A stretch of 22,002 bases of DNA. Origin: Dokdonella_A sp039926025. GTDB taxonomy: Bacteria > Pseudomonadota > Gammaproteobacteria > Xanthomonadales > Rhodanobacteraceae. Position numbers and translations under genes: made by a program. Each line of letters opens with the position of its first letter. Within the stretch, counting starts at the first letter, position 1. Location of the stretch: positions 1 to 22,002 of the forward strand of contig JBDSXV010000111.1 in the NCBI GenBank assembly GCA_039926025.1. Direction: 5' to 3'. The notes below the pieces were generated by a model. The model made no database searches. It was not told the DNA's origin and saw only the letters and a program-made list of their open reading frames with translations. Positions 16,000-22,002 of this stretch are shown here, piece after piece.

Positions 16000-16407
16000 T
16001 CAGGACAAGGTCTCGTTCTCGCGCAGCATCCACGCTTGCGGGAAATGCTGGAAGCCGATGTGCGGGTAGTAGCTTTCGGCAGCAGGCGCCGCGAGTAAGA
16101 GCACTTTTGCCAGGGGCGCAGCCAACTGTGTCTGGCGGATCAATTCCTTGCCGATGCCGCTGCGTTGGTGCGATACCCGCACCGCGAGATCAGCGAGATA
16201 GGTCGTCCACGAAAAATCGGTCACGCAGCGCGAAATGCCGACCAGCAGATCACCGTCCCAGGCGGTCACGGTCAGGTTTGCACTGGCAAGCATCTGCGCG
16301 AAACGCGTGTCGTCGTCGATCGGTCGACGCTCACCGAGCGTCGACGCGCGATACAGGTCGCGTGCTTCTTCAATTCCCGGGCGGTAGTCGTTGCGGTAGG
16401 CAATCAT
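16000..16407 (-). CDS. GNAT-family N-acetyltransferase
   Basis: This 135-aa protein has the Gcn5-related acetyltransferase fold, which transfers an acyl group from acyl-CoA to an amine. The CoA pyrophosphate-binding motif A is Q-R-S-G-I-G at 81-86, preceded by the beta-4 strand TYLADLAVRV. The C-terminal SYYPHIGFQHFPQAW is the usual GNAT ending (YxxxGF). The acceptor cannot be told from sequence. The ATG at 16407 overlaps the stop of the PNPOx-like gene (ATGA), so the two are translationally coupled and probably work together. Confidence 0.9.
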   Translation of the reverse strand: MIAYRNDYRPGIEEARDLYRASTLGERRPIDDDTRFAQMLASANLTVTAWDGDLLVGISRCVTDFSWTTYLADLAVRVSHQRSGIGKELIRQTQLAAPLAKVLLLAAPAAESYYPHIGFQHFPQAWMLRENETLS

Positions 16408-17084
16408 GGCGAAAGTCCATTGCGTGCAAGAAACCCGAGCAGCGAAGCGGGCAGGGGAGTGCTCGTTGCGAGGCGTTCATCCGGTTCTGGCGTCCCGTGA
16501 ACGATGCGCTGCGGCACGATGCCGGCCCAATGCGGCAAGCCAAGGTCGGCGGGATTGTCCTTGACCCCGCCGCTGCGGATCTTGGCGCTGGCATCCTCGA
16601 TTTCAAAGTGCAGGACATGCGTTGCGCCGAGCTCAGTGCGGTCCGGCGGGCGCGATTCGGATGAGCGACCCGGGATGAGCGCCTCGACAAATCGAGCCAG
16701 AGCTTCAGTTTTGGCAGTTGCGTCTTCGATCAAGCGCGCGCGACCAAACGCAACGACCGAGCGATAGTTGACCGAATGATCGAAATGAGAGCGCGCGAGC
16801 ACGAGCCCGTCGACGTGGGTGACGCTGATGCACGCTGCGATACCTTCGCCGAGCTGGTTGACCAGGCGACTCGCCACCGAGCCGTGCAACACCAGTGCCT
16901 CGCCATCGCGCGCGTAGAGCATAGGAATCACGAAGGGCTGGCCATCCACGCAAAATCCGACATGCGCGATCATGCCGGCGTCGAGAATGGCGTGAACAGT
17001 ATCGCGATCGTAGTGCGCGCGCGACTTGGTGCGCTCGACGCGATGTCGCGCGTGGCGTGGCATGGATTCGTCGGGTAGTGGCAT
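16404..17084 (-). CDS. pyridoxamine 5'-phosphate oxidase-family flavin protein
   Basis: This 226-aa protein has the FMN-binding split-barrel fold of the PNPOx-like / NimA-like group (Pfam Pyridox_ox_2). Visible markers are DAGMIAHVGFCVDGQPFVIP for the first strands, VLHGSVASR, the flavin-contacting LARSHFDHSVNYRSVVAFG with NYRSV at 106-110, and the C-terminal domain with GGVKDNP. It is not a classical PdxH, and its substrate is unknown. The ATG at 17084 has CGGAG 5 nt upstream; a second in-frame ATG would remove 7 residues. It is divergently transcribed from the MocR-type regulator across 91 bp and coupled to the GNAT gene, a recurring arrangement for MocR targets. Confidence 0.88.
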   Translation of the reverse strand: MPLPDESMPRHARHRVERTKSRAHYDRDTVHAILDAGMIAHVGFCVDGQPFVIPMLYARDGEALVLHGSVASRLVNQLGEGIAACISVTHVDGLVLARSHFDHSVNYRSVVAFGRARLIEDATAKTEALARFVEALIPGRSSESRPPDRTELGATHVLHFEIEDASAKIRSGGVKDNPADLGLPHWAGIVPQRIVHGTPEPDERLATSTPLPASLLGFLARNGLSP

Positions 17085-17175
17085 TGCGGCTCCGGATCGT
17101 CGTCAGGGGGTAAACACTACGGACGTATATTGGTACCATACAGTTCCACGTCATCCGGTATTGAGGGAGCCAATC
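17085..17175. promoter_or_regulatory. divergent promoter region with candidate MocR operator
   Basis: This 91-bp spacer must hold the promoters of the PNPOx-GNAT transcript (leftward) and the MocR gene (rightward). It is more AT-rich than its surroundings around 17111-17160. On the minus strand TGGAAC (plus 17143-17148) and TGGTAC (plus 17133-17138) form a direct repeat with a 10-bp period, one helical turn. The second copy is part of the perfect palindrome TGGTACCA at 17131-17138. GACGT (17122-17126) and ACGTC (17148-17152) form an outer inverted pair. MocR-family operators are often direct repeats; binding here is inferred. I could not assign -35 and -10 boxes with confidence. Confidence 0.5.
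17163..17169 (+). promoter_or_regulatory. ribosome binding site deciding the GTG start of the MocR gene
   Basis: GAGGGAG lies 6 nt before the GTG at 17176. The frame is open well upstream into the divergent gene, so this site is the main reason for the shorter start, which also gives the standard MocR N-terminus. Confidence 0.75.
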
Positions 17176-18636
17176 GTGTATCTTGATCTGGATGGACAAG
17201 GCGCACGCTATGCGCAACTGATACGGGCGCTGAAGGGCGCCATCCTCGATGGTCGCGTTGCAGCAGGTGCGCGATTGCCGGCCAGCCGTTCGCTCGCGCG
17301 CGAAATCGATGTCTCGCGCAATACGGTACTCGCGGCTTACGAACAGTTGCAGGCAGAAGGTTTCCTGCTCGGGCGTGTCGGTTCCGGCAGCTTCGTCGCA
17401 AACATAGGCAACGCTGCGCCGCAAAAGCGAACTGCCAATGGTTTGATAGCACCGTTGTCCGCGTTTGCACGACGCGCGCTCGTCAACACCGATGGGCGCA
17501 GGATTCCCGGCCATCAGCACTCAGATCTGCGTTACAACCTGCAATATGGTTTGCCGCTGGCCAATCCCCTGCTTGCCAGCATGTGGCGACGCGAGGTGAG
17601 TCGCGCTGCAGACCATGCCGAGTTCGATTATCCCGACGCGCAAGGGTCACAGGCGTTGCGCGAACAGATCTGCGATTACCTTGCGCGTCGCCGCGGCGTG
17701 CCGGCGGCGCCGGAGGATGTATTGATCGTCAGCGGTACCCAGCAGGCATTCTCGCTTGCGGCGCGTGTGCTGCTCGAAGCGGGCGACACGGTCGTGCTCG
17801 AAGATCCGCACTATCGTGGCGCACGTCAGGCATTCGCGGCTCACGGCGCGCACGCGCGAGGCTGCCGCGTCGATGCGGATGGACTGGTGCCCGCCGCGCT
17901 GCCAACGAGCGCGCGGCTCGCTGTCGTCACGCCTTCGCATCAATTTCCAACCGGCGCCTTGCTGCCGCTGCCGCGTCGGGTGGAGCTGCTCGAATGGGCT
18001 GCGGAGCGCCATGCGTGGCTGATCGAGGACGACTACGACGGCGAGTTCCGCTACGGTGGGCGACCTCTCGCCGCGCTGAAATCGCTCGATCGCGATGGAC
18101 GCGTTATTTACATCGGCAGCTTTTCGAAGGCGCTGTTTCCGGCATTGAGACTGGGCTACATGGTACTGCCAGCCGCGCTGCGGGATTCCTTCGTCGCGGC
18201 GAAATGGCTGGAGGATCGAGGCTGCGCCGCCCTCGAACAGGCGGCACTCGCTCGCTTCATGGGTGATGGCGGATTCGAACGTCACCTGCGCCGCGCCGCG
18301 GTCGCATTGCGCGCACGGCGCACGGCGATGTTGAGCGGTCTCAAGCGCCATGCCGGTGATCTGGTGGAGGTGGTCGACTCGAACGCCGGCATGCACCTCA
18401 CGGCTTGGCTGACGCGCGCCAACCACGGCGATTGCGAGCGGCTTGTGGCGCACGCACGTGAGCGCGGACTTGGCCTGTACACCGTCGCACCCTATTGCAT
18501 GAAGACGCCGCCGCGCCCCGGTCTTGTGCTTGGCTATGCCGGCTTGCCGCCAGCTGATATCGAAGCGGCGATGAAGTTGCTGGGGCGTTGTCTGCGTGAG
18601 CTGGATCTTCCTGCCGGCGCGCGTGCTGCCGCGTAA
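17176..18636 (+). CDS. MocR-type (GntR/aminotransferase) transcriptional regulator
   Basis: This 486-aa PLP-dependent regulator fuses an N-terminal GntR winged helix (about residues 1-75, with ARLPASRSLAREIDVSRNTV) to a class I aminotransferase-like domain (from about 115 to the end). The PLP Schiff-base lysine is K318 in YIGSFSKALFPALRLGY, and the IEDDYDGEFRY motif provides the PLP-ring aspartate. Such proteins bind DNA and sense amino-acid or vitamin B6-type ligands through PLP. The GTG at 17176 is fixed by the strong GAGGGAG site. It is divergent from the PNPOx-like/GNAT pair, its likely target. It resembles PdxR-like members, but I would not name it PdxR because no pdxS/pdxT is near. Confidence 0.93.
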   Translation: MYLDLDGQGARYAQLIRALKGAILDGRVAAGARLPASRSLAREIDVSRNTVLAAYEQLQAEGFLLGRVGSGSFVANIGNAAPQKRTANGLIAPLSAFARRALVNTDGRRIPGHQHSDLRYNLQYGLPLANPLLASMWRREVSRAADHAEFDYPDAQGSQALREQICDYLARRRGVPAAPEDVLIVSGTQQAFSLAARVLLEAGDTVVLEDPHYRGARQAFAAHGAHARGCRVDADGLVPAALPTSARLAVVTPSHQFPTGALLPLPRRVELLEWAAERHAWLIEDDYDGEFRYGGRPLAALKSLDRDGRVIYIGSFSKALFPALRLGYMVLPAALRDSFVAAKWLEDRGCAALEQAALARFMGDGGFERHLRRAAVALRARRTAMLSGLKRHAGDLVEVVDSNAGMHLTAWLTRANHGDCERLVAHARERGLGLYTVAPYCMKTPPRPGLVLGYAGLPPADIEAAMKLLGRCLRELDLPAGARAAA

Positions 18637-18664
18637 AGCGGTTGCGGTTTTTTCGGAAGCGCAT

Positions 18665-18718
18665 GAAGCCGGGATGCTTTTGCTGGAAACAGCATTGCGG
18701 CTTCCGCCGCTCCTGCAA
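18665..18718. repeat. decayed copy of the hairpin repeat
   Basis: Arms 18665-18677 and 18692-18704 (13 nt, two mismatches, 14-nt loop) form a hairpin. The right side continues as GCCGCTCCTGCAAC, matching the outer arm of the perfect element at 1245-1270 apart from scattered changes. It lies 29 bp after the MocR stop. It is most likely an older, degenerate member of the same repeat family, missing its outer left arm. Confidence 0.6.
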
Positions 18719-18764
18719 CGAGGAGCTAGTACGGCAAATGTTGAAGGGCGGCAGAATGCCCCGA

Positions 18765-18802
18765 TATGCCGGAAGAGGCAGCAAATTGCTGCTGCCGGCA
18801 TA
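18765..18802. promoter_or_regulatory. 38-bp interrupted palindrome upstream of sufT
   Basis: TATGCCGG (18765-18772) pairs with CCGGCATA (18795-18802). Inside this, GCAGCAA (18778-18784) pairs with TTGCTGC (18786-18792) around a single A. The two stems are separated by small unpaired bulges. The structure ends 43 bp before the sufT ATG and has no T-run, so a regulatory site or a structured 5' leader is more likely than a terminator. Confidence 0.5.
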
Positions 18803-18845
18803 ATGGCCGACCAATTCGCGCGGCCACGGCCGAGCCAGAGATTAC

Positions 18846-19403
18846 ATGGGCGCCTACAGCCAGACATCCGAACCGATCCGCTTTGAACGCGACTGTGACG
18901 CCGTGATGGTGCCGCAGGGCGATCGCGTGACCCTGCCGGCGGGGCAGGTCGGCTACATCACGCAGGCCCTGGGCGGCAGCTTCACGCTGTATGTCGACGG
19001 CAACCTTTTCCGTATTGCGGGGGCGGACGCGGATGCACTGGGCAAGGAACCGCCCGCGGCAATCGAGCTTGCAGTCGATGCGGCCGATGCCGATGTCGAA
19101 AAGCTAGTGTGGGAGCAATTGCGAACCTGCTTCGACCCGGAAATTCCGATCAACATCGTCGAGCTCGGTCTCGTCTACGACTGCGATCTCGAGCGTCTAG
19201 ACGATGGGCGGCGCAAGGTCAACGTGCGTATGACCTTGACGGCACCCGGTTGCGGCATGGGCGAAATTCTTGTCGACGATGTGCGCACCAAGATCGAGAT
19301 GATTCCGACCGTCGCCGAGGCCGATGTGGACCTGGTGTTCGATCCGCCATGGAACCAGACCATGATGTCGGAGGCCGCCCGCCTCGAGACCGGGATGATG
19401 TAG
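18846..19403 (+). CDS. sufT: putative Fe-S cluster assembly protein SufT
   Basis: This 185-aa protein contains a MIP18/DUF59 domain and matches the stand-alone SufT family involved in maturation of Fe-S proteins. The N-terminal third (MVPQGDRVTLPAGQVGYI, then GGSFTLYVDGNLFRI) is the extension characteristic of SufT. The DUF59 core follows with FDPEIPINIVELGLVYDC and MTLTAPGCGMG, where C136 is the conserved cysteine, and ends with VFDPPWNQTMMSEAA. The start ATG has only a weak GAG-type ribosome site. No other suf or isc genes are adjacent, so it is either monocistronic or paired with the small membrane gene downstream (145-bp gap). Localisation is cytoplasmic. Confidence 0.92.
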   Translation: MGAYSQTSEPIRFERDCDAVMVPQGDRVTLPAGQVGYITQALGGSFTLYVDGNLFRIAGADADALGKEPPAAIELAVDAADADVEKLVWEQLRTCFDPEIPINIVELGLVYDCDLERLDDGRRKVNVRMTLTAPGCGMGEILVDDVRTKIEMIPTVAEADVDLVFDPPWNQTMMSEAARLETGMM

Positions 19404-19504
19404 GCGCTCTCGCGCATTCGCGCCGCGGCAACGTGCCGTGTGCGTGCGATCTTGCCGACGCGCGGCACATGAAGCATCGTCGACGGTTCTCACCGCGCTG
19501 GTCG

Positions 19505-19525
19505 CGTATCGTATGCGCCGATACG
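19505..19525. promoter_or_regulatory. small inverted repeat before the small membrane gene
   Basis: CGTATCG (19505-19511) and CGATACG (19519-19525) are perfect 7-bp arms around a 7-nt spacer, 23 bp before the ATG at 19549. There is no T-run. It could be an operator or a leader hairpin; nothing in the sequence distinguishes these. Confidence 0.35.
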
Positions 19526-19548
19526 ATGGGTGATCGGGAGAAACCTTC

Positions 19549-19965
19549 ATGAAGCGTCGCCTTTACATGATTGCGCTGGCCTTGTTCGTCGTCAGCCTGC
19601 TTTACGACCTCGTCGTCTGGGGCTCCCTGCCGCTGTTGCCGGGAGTCGGTGCGTCGATCGCAGACTCCGCGGGCCGTGAGGCGCCGATAGCGACGACGTA
19701 TATCGCGCTCGGCCACTACGTCGACGCGACAATCCCCGCGCTGCAGGCGTTCGGGCAGCAACAAATGATCGCTGCGGTCGGCGAAGGGTTCGAACGCATC
19801 CGCGGCGATTCGACCGTCGCCATGGACCTGATCTTCAACACGACCTGGAACACACAGCATCGTTGGCTCAAGACGATGTACTGGGCGCCGCTGTTTTTTC
19901 TCGTGCTCACTTTGATTTTCTGGGTGCGGCGTCCCAGGCAGGTGCGGACGCTCGGCCGACGCTGA
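19549..19965 (+). CDS. small two-helix membrane protein of unknown function
   Basis: I do not recognise the family. The 138-aa product has a hydrophobic N-terminal segment (about 6-31, LYMIALALFVVSLLYDLVVW) and a C-terminal one (about 107-125, MYWAPLFFLVLTLIFWV), followed by a basic tail RRPRQVRTLGRR. The middle of roughly 75 residues is soluble and contains the run of small acidic and polar residues plus two tryptophans (TWNTQHRW). The basic C-terminus suggests that both ends face the cytoplasm and the loop the periplasm. The start is supported by GGGAG about 8 nt upstream. It lies 145 bp after sufT with no shared signal, so a functional link is unproven. Confidence 0.75.
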   Translation: MKRRLYMIALALFVVSLLYDLVVWGSLPLLPGVGASIADSAGREAPIATTYIALGHYVDATIPALQAFGQQQMIAAVGEGFERIRGDSTVAMDLIFNTTWNTQHRWLKTMYWAPLFFLVLTLIFWVRRPRQVRTLGRR

Positions 19966-20020
19966 ACGCGCAAGATTTTTATCGTCCAATGAATAAATTT
20001 TCGCTTGCGCCTTCACTGGG

Positions 20021-20038
20021 CGTGTAACCGATTACACG
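20021..20038. promoter_or_regulatory. candidate LacI-family operator
   Basis: CGTGTAA (20021-20027) and TTACACG (20032-20038) are perfect arms around CCGA, giving a palindrome centred on CG. LacI-family operators characteristically have a central CG and TGTAA/TTACA half-sites. No lacI-type gene is in the window. The site lies about 310 bp before the secreted-protein start, far for direct repression of it, so the target is unclear. Confidence 0.5.
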
Positions 20039-20220
20039 AATGCTGGTCCTCATGCTGCGTTGCGGCACGGGCGAGAAAGTGCCAACTCCGTCACGGTTTT
20101 CTTGTCGCAATCAGCCTTGCGGCCGAGCGCGCGCGAGTGATAGCGTCGACGGGTTCCTTGTGGCCAACCCACGGGAATCGGTACCTGCCGACGGGCGCCA
20201 TGCGCACTGAAGGTTTTCGC

Positions 20221-20267
20221 AAAAACATCCCGCCGCCAGGCCATGAGAGGGGCTTGGCGGCGGGATG
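20221..20267 (-). terminator. Rho-independent terminator on the minus strand
   Basis: Arms 20226-20242 and 20251-20267 form a 17-bp GC-rich stem with one G-U pair and an 8-nt loop. On the minus strand the stem is followed directly by five T residues (plus-strand A-run 20221-20225). That is the layout of a strong intrinsic terminator for leftward transcription. On the plus strand the bases after the stem (GATGCG) give no T-run. No minus-strand gene ends here, so it may end a small RNA or stop antisense transcription from the secreted-protein gene. Confidence 0.7.
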
Positions 20268-20337
20268 GATGCGACCGAGGGGCAACGGAGCTTGCGACGG
20301 CGCCGCGGTGATCGCGGCTTAACTCAACTATTTAGCT

Positions 20338-20342
20338 GGGGG
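20338..20342 (+). promoter_or_regulatory. ribosome binding site for the secreted-protein GTG start
   Basis: GGGGG lies 6 nt before the GTG at 20349. It supports this start over the in-frame ATG at 20373, which has no such site. Either start leaves a usable signal peptide. Confidence 0.55.
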
Positions 20343-20348
20343 TATCCA

Positions 20349-22002
20349 GTGATCTTTAAGTCACTCAGTGGCATGCGGCTTACGATTTTGGCCGCGTCAG
20401 CGTGCGTTGGTTTTGGTGGAATCGCAGCGACGGGCACAGCGCTCGCGCAGTCGAACGTGATCGGTGCGCGGGACAATTCCGCTGCCGTCGAAGCATCGAA
20501 GACGGGCAATCCGTATTCGCCGGCCTATGGTCACCCGTACCGTCATGGCGTGATTCCTACGCTGGACGTCCATGCAAAGATGCAGGCTTGGGACAAGGCG
20601 CATGGGCCCGTCCTCGACGTAGCCACTGGTCCGAAAACCCTCACCTATGGTGGCGGCGTCAATGGCGTCGGCGTGTTGAGCGGCCAGTCCAAGGTCTATC
20701 TGATCTTCTACGGAACGCAGTGGGGCACCCAGAGCACGGACGGCAACGGCAACGCGAAATTCACGAATGACGCGGCCGGTGCTGCCGGCGCCGCCCAGCA
20801 GATGTTCAAGGGTATCGGCACGGGCGCAGAATTGTGGTCGGCCGAATTGACGCAGTGGTGCGACGGTCCGAACGTTTCGTCAGGAGCGCAGAGCTGCCCG
20901 TCGAACGCAAAGTTCATTCCGTACCAGAGCGGTGGCGTGCTGTCGGGCGTGTGGTACGACAACTCGGCCGCCTCGCCGTCCGCGGCGACCGGCACCCAGC
21001 TGGCGCAGGAAGCCCTCAAGGCAGCAGCCCATTTCGGCAATACCACGGCAGCGTCGAACCGCTACGCCTACTACGTGATCCTGTCGCCGAAGGGCACCAA
21101 CCCGGACAGCTACCAGGGTCAGTACTGCGCATGGCATGACTGGCAGGGCGACGGCTATGGCGTCACCTCGACGGTCGGCGACATTGCATTCAGCAACCAG
21201 CCGTACAACATCGACTCGGGCGCCGGTTGCGGCGTTGGTTTCGTCAACTCGCCCGGCACGCTAGACGGCTACACGATGACCCTCGGCCATGAATGGCAAG
21301 AGATGATGTCGGATCAGTTCCCGGCCGGCGGCTGGACCAACAAGACCGGCGGTACCTACAACGGCCAGGAGAACTCCGACGAGTGCGCCTGGATCGCTGC
21401 AGGCCAGGCCGGGGGTGCAGCCAACATCACCATGGGCAACGGTACCTACACCGAACAGGCCAGCTGGTCCAACGACGACAACTCGTGCGCGATCTCGCAT
21501 GCGATTGTCGGTGGCGGCGGCAGCAACGTCGCACCGGTCGCGAACTTCAGCTTCACGACCAATGCGCTGGTTGCCAGCTTCATCGACAGCTCCAGCGACA
21601 GCGATGGCTCGATTGCCTCGCGTGCTTGGACGTTCGGTGATGGTGGCACCTCGACGGCGACCAACCCCAGCCATACCTACGCAGCTTCGGGCAACTACAG
21701 CGTCTCGCTCAAGGTGACCGACAATGGTGGCCTGACCAATACCAAGACCTCCTCGGTCACGGTGTCCGGTGGTGGCGGTGGTGGCAATGTACTGGCCAAC
21801 GGCGTTGCGGTGACCGGCCTGACGGCGACCACTGGCAACAAGCTGAACTACACGATGGTGGTTCCGGCGGGTGGCACGAACCTCAAGTTCGTCATGTCCG
21901 GTGGTACCGGCGACGCTGACATGTACGTCAAGTTCGGCTCCGCGCCGACCACGTCGAGCTACGACTGCCGTCCATACGTCTCGGGCAATGCCGAAAGCTG
22001 CC
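20349..22002 (+). CDS. secreted putative protease-like protein with PKD and PPC domains, partial
   Basis: The frame stays open from GTG 20349 to the window end (551 codons), so the C-terminus is missing. A signal peptide is clear: basic start, hydrophobic core (LTILAASACVGFGGIAA) and probable cleavage after ALA near residue 33. The catalytic-like domain (about 90-385) contains VYLIFYGTQWG, then LGHEWQEMMSD with H314, E315 and E318, and ENSDECAW about 30 residues later. This resembles secreted proteins with HExxE-type motifs and may be a metal-dependent peptidase, but no full HExxH is present. A PKD domain follows (about 394-473, with WTFGDGGTST), then a glycine linker and a PPC (bacterial pre-peptidase C-terminal) domain from about 480, with the GDADMYVKFG motif. 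This architecture is common in secreted proteins of Xanthomonadales. Function as a protease is not proven. Confidence 0.78.
   Translation, partial: MIFKSLSGMRLTILAASACVGFGGIAATGTALAQSNVIGARDNSAAVEASKTGNPYSPAYGHPYRHGVIPTLDVHAKMQAWDKAHGPVLDVATGPKTLTYGGGVNGVGVLSGQSKVYLIFYGTQWGTQSTDGNGNAKFTNDAAGAAGAAQQMFKGIGTGAELWSAELTQWCDGPNVSSGAQSCPSNAKFIPYQSGGVLSGVWYDNSAASPSAATGTQLAQEALKAAAHFGNTTAASNRYAYYVILSPKGTNPDSYQGQYCAWHDWQGDGYGVTSTVGDIAFSNQPYNIDSGAGCGVGFVNSPGTLDGYTMTLGHEWQEMMSDQFPAGGWTNKTGGTYNGQENSDECAWIAAGQAGGAANITMGNGTYTEQASWSNDDNSCAISHAIVGGGGSNVAPVANFSFTTNALVASFIDSSSDSDGSIASRAWTFGDGGTSTATNPSHTYAASGNYSVSLKVTDNGGLTNTKTSSVTVSGGGGGGNVLANGVAVTGLTATTGNKLNYTMVVPAGGTNLKFVMSGGTGDADMYVKFGSAPTTSSYDCRPYVSGNAESC

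Larger units (their letters stand above)
19966..20348. other. 383-bp stretch without a convincing gene
   Basis: No reading frame here looks coding on either strand: the candidate frames lack ribosome sites and have arginine/cysteine-rich, domain-less translations. It begins with a short AT-rich piece (19971-20003), then holds a LacI-type palindrome at 20021-20038, a GC-rich middle, a leftward Rho-independent terminator at 20221-20267, and finally the ribosome site of the secreted-protein gene. It probably contains that gene's promoter and may contain a small RNA. Confidence 0.6.

Noticed and set aside
15401..16033. 210-aa minus-strand frame overlapping the four-helix protein
   Set aside because: Arginine/histidine-rich translation with no helices or domains; the alternative frame gives clean transmembrane segments.
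17026..17175. 50-residue upstream extension of the MocR protein
   Set aside because: It overlaps the divergent gene and the promoter spacer, and the sequence before VYLDLDGQG is not part of the MocR family; the GTG at 17176 has a strong ribosome site.
18637..18664. Terminator just after the MocR gene (T-run in GCGGTTTTTTCGG)
   Set aside because: The T-run is present but the stem before it is only about 4 bp (CCGC/GCGG), too weak to call.
20226..20267. The same hairpin read as a plus-strand terminator for the small membrane gene
   Set aside because: On the plus strand no T-run follows the stem, and it is 260 bp past the stop; only the minus strand fits.
20005..20322. 105-aa plus-strand frame in the gene-free stretch
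   Set aside because: No ribosome site, no domain, and it runs straight through the palindrome and the terminator hairpin.

Overview
The window is GC-rich chromosomal DNA from a Gram-negative bacterium. Best guess is a gammaproteobacterium of the Xanthomonadales/Lysobacterales (Rhodanobacteraceae-like). This rests on three things: hairpin elements of the GGGAGCGGCTTCAGCCGCGA kind, a secreted protein with PKD and PPC domains typical of that order, and the overall gene style. It is inference, not a database result. No tRNA, rRNA, CRISPR array, transposase or phage gene is visible.

Left arm, plus strand (1-12286). The proton-translocating NAD(P) transhydrogenase is encoded in three pieces (pntAA cut by the window start, pntAB, pntB), with a REP-like hairpin and a 15-bp tandem tail between pntAB and pntB. 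After 177 bp comes a very tight central-carbon operon: zwf, a HAD-family hydrolase, tal, pgi, pgm and tkt. Most junctions are overlaps or gaps of 12 nt or less. A DsbA/FrnE-like thioredoxin-fold oxidoreductase follows.

Right arm, minus strand (17084-12310, read leftwards). A PNPOx-like flavin split-barrel protein overlaps a GNAT acetyltransferase. Then come a four-helix membrane protein of unknown function, a GH144/glycoamylase-like enzyme without a visible signal peptide, a short-type 6-phosphogluconate dehydrogenase (gnd), and 6-phosphogluconolactonase (pgl), which overlaps gnd by 4 nt. pgl converges on the FrnE-like gene with a 23-bp gap. The two convergent arms therefore hold the whole oxidative pentose phosphate pathway (zwf, pgl, gnd), the transaldolase/transketolase half of the non-oxidative branch, glucose-phosphate interconversion (pgi, pgm), and the transhydrogenase that can balance NADPH against NADH. 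rpe, rpiA, edd and eda are not here.

Right end, plus strand (17176-22002). A MocR-type regulator is divergent from the PNPOx-like gene across 91 bp that contain a candidate operator. It is followed by a stand-alone sufT, a small two-helix membrane protein, and a 383-bp gene-free stretch. That stretch holds a LacI-type palindrome and a strong Rho-independent terminator pointing left with no gene in front of it. Last is the N-terminal part of a secreted multidomain protein (HE-containing putative protease domain, PKD, PPC), cut by the window end.

Most genes are ordinary housekeeping genes. The non-routine points are the HAD gene embedded and translationally coupled in the zwf-tal operon, the orphan leftward terminator, the LacI-type palindrome, the MocR/PNPOx/GNAT module, the hairpin family, and the signal-less GH144-like enzyme beside gnd.
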